Assembly (NCBI GenBank): GCA_022749755.1
Contig: CM040442.1
Span: 12,064,457-12,128,456 of the forward strand
Reading direction: 5' to 3'
Source: Azadirachta indica
Taxonomy: Eukaryota; Streptophyta; Magnoliopsida; Sapindales; Meliaceae
Length of the DNA: 64,000 nt
Shown: positions 1 to 10,757 of the stretch, piece by piece
Numbering within the stretch: the first letter of the stretch is position 1
Layout: each line of letters begins with the position of its first letter
Program-made: the position numbers and the translations under genes
The notes under the pieces: model-generated
Database searches by the model: none
Seen by the model: only the letters and a program-made list of their open reading frames with translations
What the model was told of the DNA's origin: nothing

Positions 1-1580
1 TTTTGTGAGATGGTGAATCTTGAAGCCCTACTCATCGACCATAACGATATTGATGGTATCTTGCCGTGGTGCTTTGCAAATTTCACTTCCCTTCGATTTT
101 TGGATCTCTCTTTCAATCAAATTACTGGAAGCATTTCCTCATCTCCTCTCCGGTATCTGACATCCCTCCAATACCTTATCCTTTCAAACAATCACTTTCA
201 AATCCCAATTTCACTTGAACCGTTTTACAATCATTCAGGCCTTAAGAGCTTCCATGGTGATATTAACCAAATATATGAAGAAACAGAGACACATTCTTTG
301 GCCCCAAAATTCCAGTTAAATTTCATCACATTGTCTAGTTATGGAGATGCTTGTACATTTCCCAAATTCCTTTATCATCAACATGACCTGCAAGAAGTTG
401 ATCTTTCTCATATTAACTTGAGGGGAGAATTTCCAAAATGGTTGTTAAAAAATAATACAAAATTAGAAACACTTGCTCTAGTCAATAATTCTCTTTCAAG
501 ACCTTTACAAATGCCAATTCGCCCTCACCAGCATTTAAGATCAATAAACGTTTCTCAAAATTTCTTCCATGGCCACATTCCAATAGAAATTGGAGCATAT
601 TTGCCAAGTTTACTATACTTCAACATCTCAAAGAATAGTTTGAATGGTAGTATTCCCTCTTCATTTGGTGATATGAACTTATTGGAAAGTCTAGACTTAT
701 CCAATAATCAATTACTGGTAAAAAAATACCTGAACACTTAGCCACAGTTTGCTTCTCATTAAGACTCCTCGTGTTATCAAACAATAGTTTGCAAGGTCAT
801 ATATTCTCTAGAAACTTTAACTTGACAAAATTGTATCGCTTACAATTGGATGACAACCACTTCATTGGAGAGATCCCAAAAAGTTTATCTAATTGCTCTT
901 CATTAGTAGGATTGTATCTTAGCAATAACCATTTCTCCGATAGAATCCCAAGTTGGTTAGGGAATATGTCGACATTGTTTGATATCATAATACCCAATAA
1001 TCATCTTGAGGGTCCAATTCCAATAGAATTTTGTCATCTTTACAATCTTGAAGTTTTGGACCTTTCATATAATACCATCTCTGGCAAATTACCGTCATGC
1101 TTTAATCATCCTACAATAAAAGAAGTTCACTTGTCCAAAAATAGGTTGGAAGGACAACTAATAGATGTATTCCATGATAGTGCTTTGTTGTTGACATTAG
1201 ATCTTAGCCATAATCGCTTAAAAGGTAGCATTCTGATCTAGATAGATCTTCTTTCACAATTAAGCTACCTTATCCTGGGGAATAATAATTTTGAAGGTGA
1301 AGTGCCAACTGAGTTGTGCTAGTTGAATCAATTGAAACTAATAGACCTTTCTCACAATAATCTTTCTGGACAAATTCCTCCATGCTTGTATAACACTGCT
1401 CTAGGTAAAACTTATGATGATGTTGCAACTCCAACTTCTAGATTTGAGGATCTTGCTCCGACATTTGTGACTGCTTTTTCTCCAGATAATCATCCGATGG
1501 GAAAGGAAGAAAGTATACCGTTCACAACAAAGAACATCAAGTTGGGACGCACTCGATGCTTAATGCTTGAATTCAAATAA
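1..1580 (+). pseudogene. Receptor-like protein (RLP) LRR pseudogene, 5' end outside window
   Basis: RLPs are plasma-membrane receptors with an extracellular LRR domain that sense microbial or developmental signals. The reading frame is open from base 1 to 741, with repeated LxxLxLSxNxxxGxIP units (for example LRFLDLSFNQITGSI and LLESLDLSNNQ). It shifts frame near 715, resumes as LLVLSNNSLQGHI and stops at 1,239–1,241 (TAG). A third piece (NQLKLIDLSHNNLSGQIPPC) follows a second TAG at 1,320–1,322. Both stops sit where RLPs normally have W or Q, so single G-to-A or C-to-T changes explain them. After the island-like segment (about 1,400–1,540), the final LRRs, transmembrane helix and tail are missing. 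The next pseudogene lies tail to tail. RLP identity is firm; LRR-RLK is less likely because no kinase follows. Confidence 0.88.
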
Positions 1581-1639
1581 ATTCATAACGCTGGGAAGAA
1601 AAGAAAATAGAATGCATATGCCATTGTGAAATAAGTTAT

Positions 1640-4077
1640 ACATGTATATTGCTTAGTATTGTCACTTACAAAATACATATTTCAAAATCCAATGGCAACA
1701 TAAATCTATAAATGCATTGACGAAATAAAACCATATTTTGCACCAATATGAATTTTATCCGAGAGCAATCTCAACATTAATGTGACATAGGATGTAGCAA
1801 AACTCTAATAGAATAATACTATATCAATTGCAGATTCATCTTCTTGTGCTTAGTTACTAGATTCAATTGAGGGCTAATCCAATACCTTAATGCAACTCTT
1901 GTTAATTGTTGGACCAAAAAGACCAAGATTACCTCTATAGTATTTCTTATCAAAGTTCACAAATTATCTATAGTAGGAGTTGTTTGGACAAGTTATTGCA
2001 TGACACGTTGAAATTTGATAAAAAAATTGAGTACAATTAGCTGGAAAGGAATTTCAACACTTAGTTTGTTGTGAAAAACGTCTAAGCTCTCTAACTTTTT
2101 CAGATTGGAAAAACTCTTTGGTATAAGACCTGATCAGAAATTATGAGTTAATTGAACGTATGGAGTTCTTGAAAGTTTCCCATCTCCGGTGGGTTGCCTC
2201 CAATTAATTTATTGCATGACAAATCCAAGCCAGTTATATTATTAAGATTTTTGCCTTGGTAAGCTTCATATCTATACATCGTCGTAAATATTACATCTTG
2301 TTGACCTGATGGGTAACAATTTGGTACCTACTTGCTTAATTGAAGAGTAGAATGTTAGTAACTACCATAATAAATATATGCCTAGTTTGCCTAAGATAAA
2401 ACAAGCCATTATAATATTCTTGCATTGGTCCAGTCCATAATGTCATGCTAGTGAAGCATCTAGGTATTGAACCATTCAAATTGTTATAGGAAAGATCCAT
2501 GATACTCAACTCTCTTAATTGACATAAGTGATTAGGAATAAGACCTTGAAGATTGAAGATTATTTCCTCTCAGAAGAAGAATACGTCAGGATGAAGACTT
2601 ATTAATCCAATAAGGAATAATTCCAGAAAACTTATTGTTACTTAGAATGAGAATTATTAATTCAGAATTTTGAGTAATGTATCCGGAATATATTGTCCCA
2701 TCAAACTAATTATTATGTACGTAAAGGTGGCTTATTGATGAAAAATTGAAGGATGATGTCATAGATCCAAGCTTGAAGATGTCCAGAGCATCAAGAACTC
2801 TATGTTTGTTGAGCTGAAAAGGAATATTACCTTCCAAAAATTTGATTACCATTAAAAGAATCTCGAGATATGTCAAGTTTCTAATCCAGTGAGGAATTTG
2901 ACTAGTCAACCTGTTTGTTGAATATGTCTAAAATGTTTAATGAATTTGCTCTGGCAGTCCATCATCAATCTTTCCGCTGAACTAATTGTCGTCTAAAAGC
3001 AACCACCACAAATTAGTAAAGTTCATATACCTTGGAAAAACTATTCCTTAAGGCTTGTTATTGGATAGGCTTAAGGTAACAATGAGAAGCAACTAATGAT
3101 AAATTATGTGGGTAATTCTGAGGAAATTATTACTAGCCAAATCCAAGTACTGAAGTATGTTCACTTACCTAGTGAAGAAGAAAGATTGCCCCCAAAACTA
3201 TTTTCTGACATGTTTATCTAGAGCAATTTTGAGAGCATCATAGCAATATTAGTAGGAAGCTCACAATTGAATTTGTTGTTAAAGATATCTAAATGGAACA
3301 GATTATGTTTGAAGTTTGGTAATAGAAAAATTCCTAATAGTGAGTTATTCTGCAAAAAAAAAATGTTTGTAATTTTTGTTATTCTCCAATAACTAGGTGG
3401 GAAAGTTTTTTACCTTCTTGTTGTAAAAAGGTGAATGAATCATAAATTGTCTTGTTATAAGAAAAAATTAAGAATAACAAGTATGTTGCAATCGCTCAAA
3501 TGGAGAGCCTTCAATTGGAAGGTAGGAAGCTAGGGTAATTTTTCAATTTGCCCTTGTATCAAATTGTTTGAAAGTTGAAAAACTCGAAGATTTGAATGTT
3601 CATCCAACAAAAAGAGTGAGAATGAGCCTTTGAAGATATTATCAAAGAGAGAAATTACAAGGGATGTAAGATTTGTAATAACAAATGAGAAGTTTCCAAT
3701 TAACCTATTGAATGAGAGCTTGAGAAATTTGAGGTTGGTCAAGTTGGTAAGACAAATGGAGATAAGACCATCAATATTACTCGCACTAAGATCTATCTCA
3801 AAAAGATTCTTCAATTCACATACTCTTGCGTAAGAGGTTAGAGGGAAACAAAAATATGAAGTCTTAATTATCAAATTATGTCAATTAATATATGATATTG
3901 AAAGTAGATTTTACCAATAAGAGAGCCGTTTGTGTTATTGTCACTTAGATCCAACAATTTCAAGCTTTTCATATTTGCTAATTTTATGCTAAAAAAAATA
4001 ATAGAACTTAAAATGTAAACAAATAGGCTTTGTATTGATTTTGGTAGGATTGCTGGCCTTAAGATCCAAATTGACAT
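1640..4077 (-). pseudogene. Heavily decayed RLP pseudogene, convergent with the first
   Basis: Translating the minus strand piecewise gives RLP parts in the correct order. MKSLKLLDLSDNNTNGSLI is at about 4,000–3,920. LRRs with NLTNLKFLKLSFNRLIGNF run 3,830–3,540. YLDLASNNF is near 3,140 and HWIRNLTYLEI near 2,890. QLRELSIMDLSYNNLNGS is near 2,480, the linker-side LRR NITGLDLSCNKLIGG near 2,230, and IPKSFSNLKKLESLD near 2,100. A juxtamembrane EGN-like segment (RGNLGLFG) is near 1,935, and a weak match to the transmembrane region (FATSYVTLML) near 1,800. Many stops and frameshifts separate them, so no product is expected. Order and spacing show a near full-length RLP decayed in place rather than a scatter of repeats. 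Exact ends are approximate. Confidence 0.8.
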
Positions 4078-4079
4078 TT

Positions 4080-4718
4080 TACACCCCTTTTTGATTTACA
4101 AGGAGTAAGGCCACCATGTCCCTTGGATCATACTAGATGGTCCAAGAGTCGTAATATTGCAACTTTAAAAAATTGGCTTGAATTTGTCTAGAGGGATCTA
4201 CTACCACTCTCTTACTGTACCTAAAAAATACTTAGAGAAGGCACGAAATGCAAATTATGAGTCTATAATGTATATGATAGCAAGCTAATCCCAATATTAA
4301 TGCAAAGGAACACAATATTTTAAAGGGCAGATTGTAATTATTGGAGAATCAGATAAGGGTATTCAATACGACCGTTTGCGATCTGACGAGTCTAAGGCAA
4401 TGGAAAAGGTGTTTTTGATCTTTAAAATAACCAGTTTAAAGCCAATGGATGTGGGAATGATGACAGATGCTATGGTGGCGTTTAAGGTTGATTTAGTTGG
4501 AAAGAGAGACAACCAAAAGGTAAGTAAGATTACAAGTACTGTCATGAAGAGGAGGATGCTCTGCAAGGACATGATTTTCAACTAATCAATGTCAACTCCC
4601 TTAAATGTAGAATCATACAAGCTTATATAGTGTATGATGTGAAGTTGTATAGGAAATGACTTAGCTCATGCATTTTTATTTTAATGCAAGTCACCTTCCT
4701 AACTACCTATTTATCTTA
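4080..4718. other. Intergenic stretch, no supported gene
   Basis: Open frames of about 70 codons occur on both strands around 4,363–4,585, but neither has recognisable LRR, signal-peptide or NB-ARC features. It may be the decayed 5' region of the minus-strand RLP or the start of the NBS-LRR locus that enters the gap. Confidence 0.5.
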
Positions 4719-4818
4719 NNNNNNNNNNNNNNNNNNNNNNNNNNNNNNNNNNNNNNNNNNNNNNNNNNNNNNNNNNNNNNNNNNNNNNNNNNNNNNNNNN
4801 NNNNNNNNNNNNNNNNNN
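4719..4818. other. Assembly gap (100 Ns)
   Basis: Exactly 100 consecutive N characters, the usual placeholder for a gap of unknown size. It lies just upstream of the surviving LRR part of an NBS-LRR gene, so the missing NB-ARC and coiled-coil exons could be hidden here rather than deleted. Confidence 0.99.
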
Positions 4819-5902
4819 TCTTCGTTTGTTTGACGTAAAAATAGAAGAACTGCAGGCGGAAGCTTGTTGTGATTTGTATAATTTACAAACCTTAGACATT
4901 CGCTCATGTGATGAATTAAAAAAATTACCAGAAAGGGTATACAAGTTAGTCAGTCTGAGGCATTTATTACTTGAGGATTTGTTACTGGATTACATGCCAA
5001 AAGGAATTGAGAAATTAACCGGTCTTCGGTCACTAGACCAGTTCGTAGTGAGTAGTGGTGGCCAACATGGTGGTAAAGCATGCAACATTGGAGGTTTGAA
5101 ACACTTAAACCAGCTTCGAGGGTTTCTTTCAATTCGAGGGTTGGGAAATGTGACAGACGTCGAAGAGGCAAGAAAAGTGGAGCTTGAGAAGAAGAAAAAA
5201 CCTCTCTGCTTTGGTATTATTGTTTGACAAGAATGGAGATCTAACTTCGGAGTCGGAAAGTGAAGTGGACAATGAAGCAATTATCGAAGCCTTATGCCCA
5301 ACTCCAAATTTAGAGAAATTATATATAGGAGACTACACAGGCAGCATGCTCCCCAATTGGTTAATGTCATTAACCAATCTTAAGTATTTATCATTACAAA
5401 ATTGTTTTGACTATGAGAATGTGCCTTTTTGGGAAAATTACGATCCCCTGAAAGTATCTACATTTGCGGAATGAAGAGTGTGAAGAGAGTGGGTTATGAA
5501 TTTTTGGGGATAGAAAGTGATTATGCGACATCATCATCTTCACCTTCACCAGTTATTACCTTTCCTAAATTAAAATTTCTCGAATTTTCGGAGATGTATG
5601 AATGGGAAGAGTGGGATTTTGGGATTCCAAGCGGCGGAAAAGAAGATATTATAATCATGCCACATCTTAGTCACTTGGAAATTAAACATTGCCACAAATT
5701 AAAGACGCTGCCAGACCAGGTTCTTGAGAGCACAACACTTCAGAATTTAATGATTGCTCATTGTCCTATTTTAGAAAAACGTTTTAGAAAGGAGACAGGA
5801 GAGGACTGGCACAAGATCTCTCACATTCCGAACATCAGATTTGGTTTGTATTTAAGTTTAAGGAAGCTGTCAGTAGGACATAGACGCGACAATTCCAATT
5901 GA
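4819..5902 (+). pseudogene. CC-NBS-LRR (RGA-type) resistance gene, C-terminal LRR part with two frameshifts
   Basis: These cytoplasmic immune receptors have an LRR domain at the C terminus, and only that part is seen. LYNLQTLDIRSCDELKKLPE and VSLRHLLLEDLLLDYMPKGI, then LRSLDQFVVSSGG and RGLGNVTDVEEARKVEL, are hallmark RGA-like LRR blocks. The frame breaks at an A-run near 5,195–5,205 and continues as LSALVLLFDKNGD…PNLEKLYIGDYTGS. It breaks again near 5,425–5,431 and continues as GMKSVKRVGYEFLGIESD, FPKLKFLEFSEMYEWEEWDF, LEIKHCHKLKTLPDQVLEST and the typical ending CPILEKRFRKETGEDWHKISHIP. The stop is at 5,900–5,902. Both breaks are one-base events, so they could be true lesions or sequencing errors. 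NB-ARC is absent (gap). Downstream copies of its last exon and 3' exons follow. Confidence 0.9.
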
Positions 5903-5908
5903 CCCAAT

Positions 5909-6040
5909 GGTATTTTATTGTCTTTCTTTCTTAATTATTAATATGATTACTTATAGTAAATTAACAAGTTAAAACTTTTAGATTTTGAATCAGTTTCTAC
6001 TGATGATATTCTAAAATTGCTTTGGTATATATGTAAAGGG
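5909..6040 (+). repeat. 3'-region intron repeat, copy A1
   Basis: This intron-like segment begins GGTATTTTAT right after the NBS-LRR stop and ends TGGTATATATGTAAAGG. It shares extended similarity with 7,190–7,344 and 8,825–8,963 (the motif around AATTTAACAAGTTAAAAC and the TGATGATAT block). It is probably the first intron of the 3' untranslated region of this gene family. Confidence 0.7.
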
Positions 6041-6568
6041 TGGAACTGGTCGTTTATGGTTTGGCTTTCTTCCTCGGCTCTCTCTATTTTCTGTTTGACA
6101 AGATTACAGTTTCCTTTCCCAAATTGGTTAGTTGCTTTTTCTTTAGTGTATTTTCTTCATTATTTAATTGCTTATTGTACAATAACATTGTAAGATTTCT
6201 TATGCCCCAAAACCAAAAGTTCAAACTGGTCAGTTATCCCTATGCTTACTCATTGTTAACGTATATATGCAGTCTGATTCGCAGTTGATCATGCTAGATA
6301 TGTTACTGATGATCAAAAAAAACAACTGACGAACAACAACTTAATATGTGTTTAAACTTTCAGTTTTTATTCTTACGAAATCACGTAATATGATGTTAAA
6401 CAAATTTATATTTTTTTGTCATTGCAGTGTTCAATTTTTATAGATGAAACAGACGAAATCAAATCAGTAAGTACTACTTACGCTATTAATTGATTAACTT
6501 ATTGATTTTGTACATTGTGTTTCTTAATTAATTAATTTTGCCTTGTTTCTTTCATTATTTAAATGCAG

Positions 6569-6627
6569 TGAAACAAGCTTAGCAAAAGGCTACTAGATTG
6601 GCAATCAAATATAGCAACCTATGTAAC
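6569..6627 (+). repeat. Non-coding exon-like repeat, copy C1
   Basis: Preceded by an acceptor (ATGCAG) and followed by a donor (GTGAGT), it starts TGAAACAAGC and contains AAAAGGCTACTAGATTGGCA. Related segments recur at 8,088, 9,897 and 10,619. No coding frame is conserved between copies, so a spliced 3'-UTR exon is the likely origin. Confidence 0.6.
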
Positions 6628-6641
6628 GTGAGTGTGTGTCT

Positions 6642-6665
6642 GTATATATATATATATATATATAT
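6642..6665. repeat. (TA)n microsatellite
   Basis: A simple TA dinucleotide run just after the donor of exon-like copy C1. Confidence 0.9.
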
Positions 6666-6744
6666 TCATATATATGTCCTTAATTTTTTAATTTTTTCCT
6701 TTGTATTATTAAGTTACAATTTTCATGATATATATACTTCGCAG

Positions 6745-6820
6745 TATGGAAGAGTATTGGAGCAGCTGATGATTCTTTCTCTATGACCAAGAAATTATGG
6801 ATGAAACAACTTGAAAATTT
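6745..6820 (+). repeat. Non-coding exon-like repeat, copy D1
   Basis: It follows the acceptor TTCGCAG, starts TATGGAAGAG and contains TGATGATTCTTTCT and GGATGAAACAACTTGAAAA. Copies are at 10,758 (long match) and 10,047 (short match). Here it runs directly into LRR-exon sequence, which the 10,758 copy does not. Confidence 0.6.
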
Positions 6821-7189
6821 TGAATGAAGAGTGCAAAGAGAGTGAAGTATGAATCTTGTCGGGGCATAAAAAGTGAACTTGGTCTTGTTCATCTGCACCA
6901 GTTATTGCTTTTCCTAAATTAAAATTTCTCATTCATCCGGATGAATGAGAAGAGTGGGGTTTTAGGATTAGAGGCAGCGGAAAAGAAGATACTATAATCA
7001 TGCCATATCTTAATCACTTTGAAATTCTTTCTCGTAGCAAATCAAAGGCGTTGTCAGACCACCTTTTTGATATCACACCACTAGAGACATTGCAAATTTC
7101 TCAATGTCCCATTTTAGAAGAACGTTTCATAAAGGAGACAGGAAAGGACTAGAACAAGATCTCTCACATTCCTAACATCATTCTTAGAT
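6821..7189 (+). pseudogene. Decayed duplicate of the last NBS-LRR LRR exon
   Basis: About 370 bp align end to end with 5,471–5,850. They carry AATGAAGAGTG, the FPKLKFL-encoding block, the IIMP–H–LEI block, the SxxLxxDH block and the CPILEERF–KETGKD terminus. There are frame losses, and a TAG at 7,149–7,151 sits where the parent has the W of EDW, a simple G-to-A change. Followed by intron repeat A2, it is clearly a duplication of the exon together with its downstream intron. Confidence 0.85.
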
Positions 7190-7344
7190 GGTAAGTATGT
7201 TAGTTATATTCTATCCTCTTCCCTTCTTGTTAATTAATTTATGGTTAAGAGTAGTAATTTAACATGTTAAAACTACATATTCTGAGTCAAATTCTACTTT
7301 TGATGATATATATGTTCTGAAATTACTTTGGTATATATGTACAG
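7190..7344 (+). repeat. 3'-region intron repeat, copy A2
   Basis: It starts GGTAAGTATG and ends TATATATGTACAG, with the same internal blocks as A1 and A3. This copy has the best consensus acceptor of the three. Confidence 0.7.
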
Positions 7345-7421
7345 GTTGGCAATTTCCTCAGACGAAAGCAATCCAGAGAACAAAGATTTCAGTTTGTCCT
7401 ACTTGTGCTTGAAATTGAAAG
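7345..7421 (+). repeat. Non-coding exon-like repeat, copy B1
   Basis: It lies between the acceptor of A2 and a donor-like AAAGGTATTTTC. It contains CCAGAGAACAAAGATTTCAG and CTTGTGCTTGAAATTG. The second copy is at 8,964–9,038. Confidence 0.55.
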
Positions 7422-7891
7422 GTATTTTCTTCCATCCGGTTCTTTTTGATCTTTGACTGTAATATGTAATATAATATATATGTAGGAAATATTTTAAATC
7501 AAATCATGTTTTACATAAGTTAAATTCAGTGCACAACATGCCACAAGTGTACATTTAAAATATAAGATAACTAGTTAGGAATATCTTGATTACATGGTAT
7601 ATATGATCTTTCTCCCATTAGTTTAGTTTAGAAAGTATTATAATGATAAAATTGTTATAGATGTAAGATGACACAACATTGTACCTGATTTTTTCCAAAT
7701 TGTTTTAGTAAGAATGAATGATTTTCAAAAGAAATTGATACATGGTCCTAAACAATGGTTGACAAAACACTCTTCTCGTGAAAGTTCACCATTCAATATT
7801 AGTACTTGGTAGGTCTAAATATATAAAGTCAGATGTATGCTAAGTTGTGTATCATTTCAAATTTTGAGATTATTGATTTGGAAACTGTTTG

Positions 7892-7913
7892 ATATATATA
7901 TATATATATATAT
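7892..7913. repeat. (TA)n microsatellite
   Basis: Simple TA run between duplicated exon-like segments. Confidence 0.9.
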
Positions 7914-8087
7914 CTGTTTTTGGTCTTTGTATGCATGGCTTTACAAATTTTCTACAGAGGTACTGAATCAGAATAAGCCAGTTATGGTTCATTGATTTAC
8001 CACAACATCTTAGAACTGATTAGCTCTGTTATATTTTTTTTTTTCAATTTTAAATTTTTCCCATTTGTTTAATGCAGTGAAGCAAGT

Positions 8088-8150
8088 TTAAAGTACATCT
8101 TCGAGGATTTTAACAAAAGGCTGCCTGCTGTGCAATTAAATTTAGCATCC
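8088..8150 (+). repeat. Non-coding exon-like repeat, copy C2
   Basis: After acceptor ATGCAG it starts TGAAGCAAGTTTA and contains TTTTAACAAAAGGCTGCC. Similarity to C1 and C3 ends around GCATCCTG, where the TGC-rich segment begins. Confidence 0.55.
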
Positions 8151-8760
8151 TGTTTCCAGAGATTTATTTCTTTGGAATTTTCCAGAGCTTTGTTTTAGTT
8201 AAAGGCAGAAGCTCTTTTGTTTCTTCCTTTTGTCCATCTTTGGTTTGTCTTTTGTTGGACTTGTTATCTTGTCATTGCTACTTACTGCTAGTATGTTGCT
8301 GCTCCTAGAAAGGGTAGCCTTAATGGTGCAGCTCTTTTGTTGCTGCTGCCTGTTTTCTACAGCTTCTGCGGGAACCATTGATGAATCCAGAGATCCTTGG
8401 ATTTTTATGATGGTGTTGTTTTGCCAAGTATAGATTCTAGTTCTTTTTGCTGTTGTCTATTCGAATTGCTATTATGCTGGTTGCTTGTTTTTTTTTCCCT
8501 GCATCCATTGGGATGCTGGCTGCTTTTGTTGGCTGCTGGTTTATTTCTGCCGCTTACGGCCAGCTTGATCTGTGGCTTTCTGCTGATTGCTTAATCTGCT
8601 GCTGTTCGTTGCAATGATATGTTATGGGATTGTTTTACTTGTTGCTACTCTGTTCCATTGGCCTGTTGCGTGTCTTCCTGCATCTGTTTATCTGTCTGCT
8701 GCTCCTTAGTGCAATCTGGAGTATGCTATTGTGTTGTTGCTGATAAAGGAGATTTATTGC
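8151..8760 (+). other. TGCTG/TTGCTG-rich low-complexity segment of unknown origin
   Basis: A ~600-bp stretch rich in TGCTG, GCTGCTG and TTGCTGC words, with more G+C than its surroundings. It separates copy C2 from intron repeat A3. Overlapping plus-strand frames translate into Leu/Cys-rich strings (CCCCLF, LLLLAAGLF) that follow from the word bias, and I do not believe in a protein. It may be an insertion (for example an LTR fragment) or an expanded 3'-UTR exon. No clear target duplication was seen. Confidence 0.5.
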
Positions 8761-8824
8761 TGTCCCATTTTAAAAAGATATTTACTGTTCAAGGATTGGC
8801 GGTAGAAAATCCAGCTGACGAACT

Positions 8825-8963
8825 GGTATTTTATCCTCTTCCTTATTAATTAAATTATAGTTAATTATAGTAATTTAACAAGTTAAACCTTCAGATTCTG
8901 AATCCAATTCCTAATACTTGTGATATATATATATTATGAAACTACTTTGATATATATGTAAGG
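8825..8963 (+). repeat. 3'-region intron repeat, copy A3
   Basis: It starts GGTATTTTATCCTCTTCC and ends TATATATGTAAGG, and aligns through its length with A1 and A2. Confidence 0.7.
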
Positions 8964-9038
8964 GGTGGCTTCTCCTTCAGACAACACCACTCCAGAGATT
9001 AAAGATTTTAACTTATCTGTGCTTGAAATTGGAAAGGT
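8964..9038 (+). repeat. Non-coding exon-like repeat, copy B2
   Basis: Same block as 7,345–7,421: CCAGAGATTAAAGATTTTAA, then GTGCTTGAAATTGG and donor-like AAAGGTATTT. Confidence 0.55.
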
Positions 9039-9181
9039 ATTTTATTCCTTTTGCTTCTTTTCTATCTTTAATTGTTATTTGTAATCTGATTCAGATGTAA
9101 AACATTATATATGCGTTAAACATAGTCAAGAACATGCCACAGTTGTGTATTATTTCAAGTTTAGTAGCTAGATTATCATGA

Positions 9182-9350
9182 ATTAATCTTACACAGGACA
9201 GTCAGCTTGTGTTGTGTTATGGTTAATGTAGGGGTTTGTGGCATCCAAGGGAGAGTTGTGCAATTTTAACCCAGATCGAGGTGGGAAGAGAAGCTTTTGA
9301 TTTGTTACCCAGAAGCTGAGTTTATGGTTTGGCTTTCTTCCTTTGCATCT
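9182..9350 (+). repeat. Duplicated non-coding segment, copy E1
   Basis: It holds GTCAGCTTGTGTTGTGTT, GGTTTGTGGCATCCA, GGGAGAGTTGTGCAATTT and AGAAGCTTTTGATTTGTTAC, all found again in order at 10,098–10,250. The end (TTTATGGTTTGGCTTTCTTCC) also matches 6,053–6,074. Confidence 0.65.
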
Positions 9351-9896
9351 TTCTGTAAGATTTCCATTTTCTTTTTAGGGTATAAGGTTTTGTGGGAAGT
9401 TTGATTGGTTAATTGCTTTCTTATCATTTAATTGCTTGATGTTCAGTAAAAGCACATCACAACAATATTGTATAGCATTATTTCTTATTTTGTTTCGTGG
9501 AATTAATATGCAGACTCATAGAATAACATGATTGTTCCACACCTACTTTGTTAGAGAAAGCCTTAGACAGGATGAGTATGCACATAATACTTACACTGTC
9601 TCACTAATAACTATCATAATATAAGGTCATTGACTTTGAAAGCATTTAATTTATATATGTATATATTTTTTCTGCTTTGGGTCATGACATCTCCTGGGTT
9701 TGGGGCTTGGTAATTGCATGGATTTCCAAATTCTGTGGCAAAAGTACTGAATCAGAATGATGGGGCATACAGGGGAGACAGAACTTGTAACAGCCAAAAC
9801 AAGTAAGTAATGGTCCATTAATTTATAGCCACATCTTATAACTGGTTGTGTTTCTTATTTTGACTTTATTAAATTTCTTTCATTGTTTTTATTCAG

Positions 9897-9968
9897 TGAA
9901 GCAAGTTCAACATCTCAAGTATTTTAACAAAAGGCTACCTATTGGGCAATCGAATATATCAGCCTCAT
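9897..9968 (+). repeat. Non-coding exon-like repeat, copy C3
   Basis: It is bounded by acceptor ATTCAG and donor GTAAGT. It contains TGAAGCAAGTTCAACATCTC and AAAAGGCTACC. This is the best-preserved copy. Confidence 0.6.
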
Positions 9969-10046
9969 GTAAGTATGTATGCCTTCATTTTTTATTTTCT
10001 TTGCATTATTAATTCATAATTTTCTTGTCATATATATATATTGCAG

Positions 10047-10097
10047 TATGGAAGGGTTTTCTTGTCATCTCAAGGATTTTCCATTATTTTGCATTAT
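10047..10097 (+). repeat. Non-coding exon-like repeat, copy D2 (short)
   Basis: It follows acceptor TTGCAG and starts TATGGAAGGGTTTT. Similarity to D1 is limited to the beginning, after which it runs into copy E2. Confidence 0.45.
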
Positions 10098-10250
10098 TAA
10101 TCTTACACAGGATTGTCAGCTTGTGTTGTGTTGCGGTGAATGTGTTGGTTTGTGGCATCCATGGGAGAGTTGTGCAATTTGAACCAAGATTGAGGGGAGA
10201 AGAGAAGCTTTTGATTTGTTACTCAGAAGCTAAGTTTGGGGTTAGTTGCT
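10098..10250 (+). repeat. Duplicated non-coding segment, copy E2
   Basis: The same ordered blocks as copy E1 at 9,182–9,350, diverged by point changes and small indels. A short plus-strand frame here (VLCCGECVGLWHPWESC) is not kept in E1, which argues against coding. Confidence 0.65.
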
Positions 10251-10618
10251 ATCTTAAAAATTTAATTACTTGATGTTCAATAAAATGGAAATCAGGACAA
10301 TATTGTATGATTTCATATGTTTTTGTCGATTGATATGCAGAGCTAGCTTTGCTACTCATGCCAGAGGAGTAATTTATATATTTAATAGCTTTGAATTATT
10401 AATTCATAATGTTCAATAAAAATTTAATAGCTTTGCATGGATTTTCAAATTCTTGTTGCAGAGTAAGTAAATCAGATTTATGGGACTTACAAAAGAGATA
10501 GAGCCTGTAATAGCTAAACCAATAAGTAATAGTTCATTAATATATAACCACTTCTTATAACTGATAATTCTGTTATGTTTCTTATTTTGATTTCTTCAAT
10601 TTTTTTTTTTTAACACAG

Positions 10619-10685
10619 TGAAGGAAGTTTAACATCGCATGGATTTTAACAGAAGGCGCTCAAAAAAAGCATCTTGCATACTTTA
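10619..10685 (+). repeat. Non-coding exon-like repeat, copy C4
   Basis: It follows acceptor ACACAG, starts TGAAGGAAGTTTAACATC and includes GGATTTTAACAGAAGGC. Fourth member of the C family. Confidence 0.55.
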
Positions 10686-10757
10686 GGTATATATGCCTTC
10701 TTCATTTTTTTCTTTGCATTATTGTCTTATTTTTCTTATTATAATATTTTTTTGCAG

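Noticed and set aside
8230..8849. Three overlapping plus-strand frames giving Leu/Cys-rich, membrane-like proteins
   Set aside because: The composition follows directly from the TGCTG word bias; frames overlap, lack a consistent start and have no counterpart in the other array units.
10025..10273. Open frames across duplicated block E2
   Set aside because: Not open in the homologous block E1 (9,182–9,350), so coding is not conserved.
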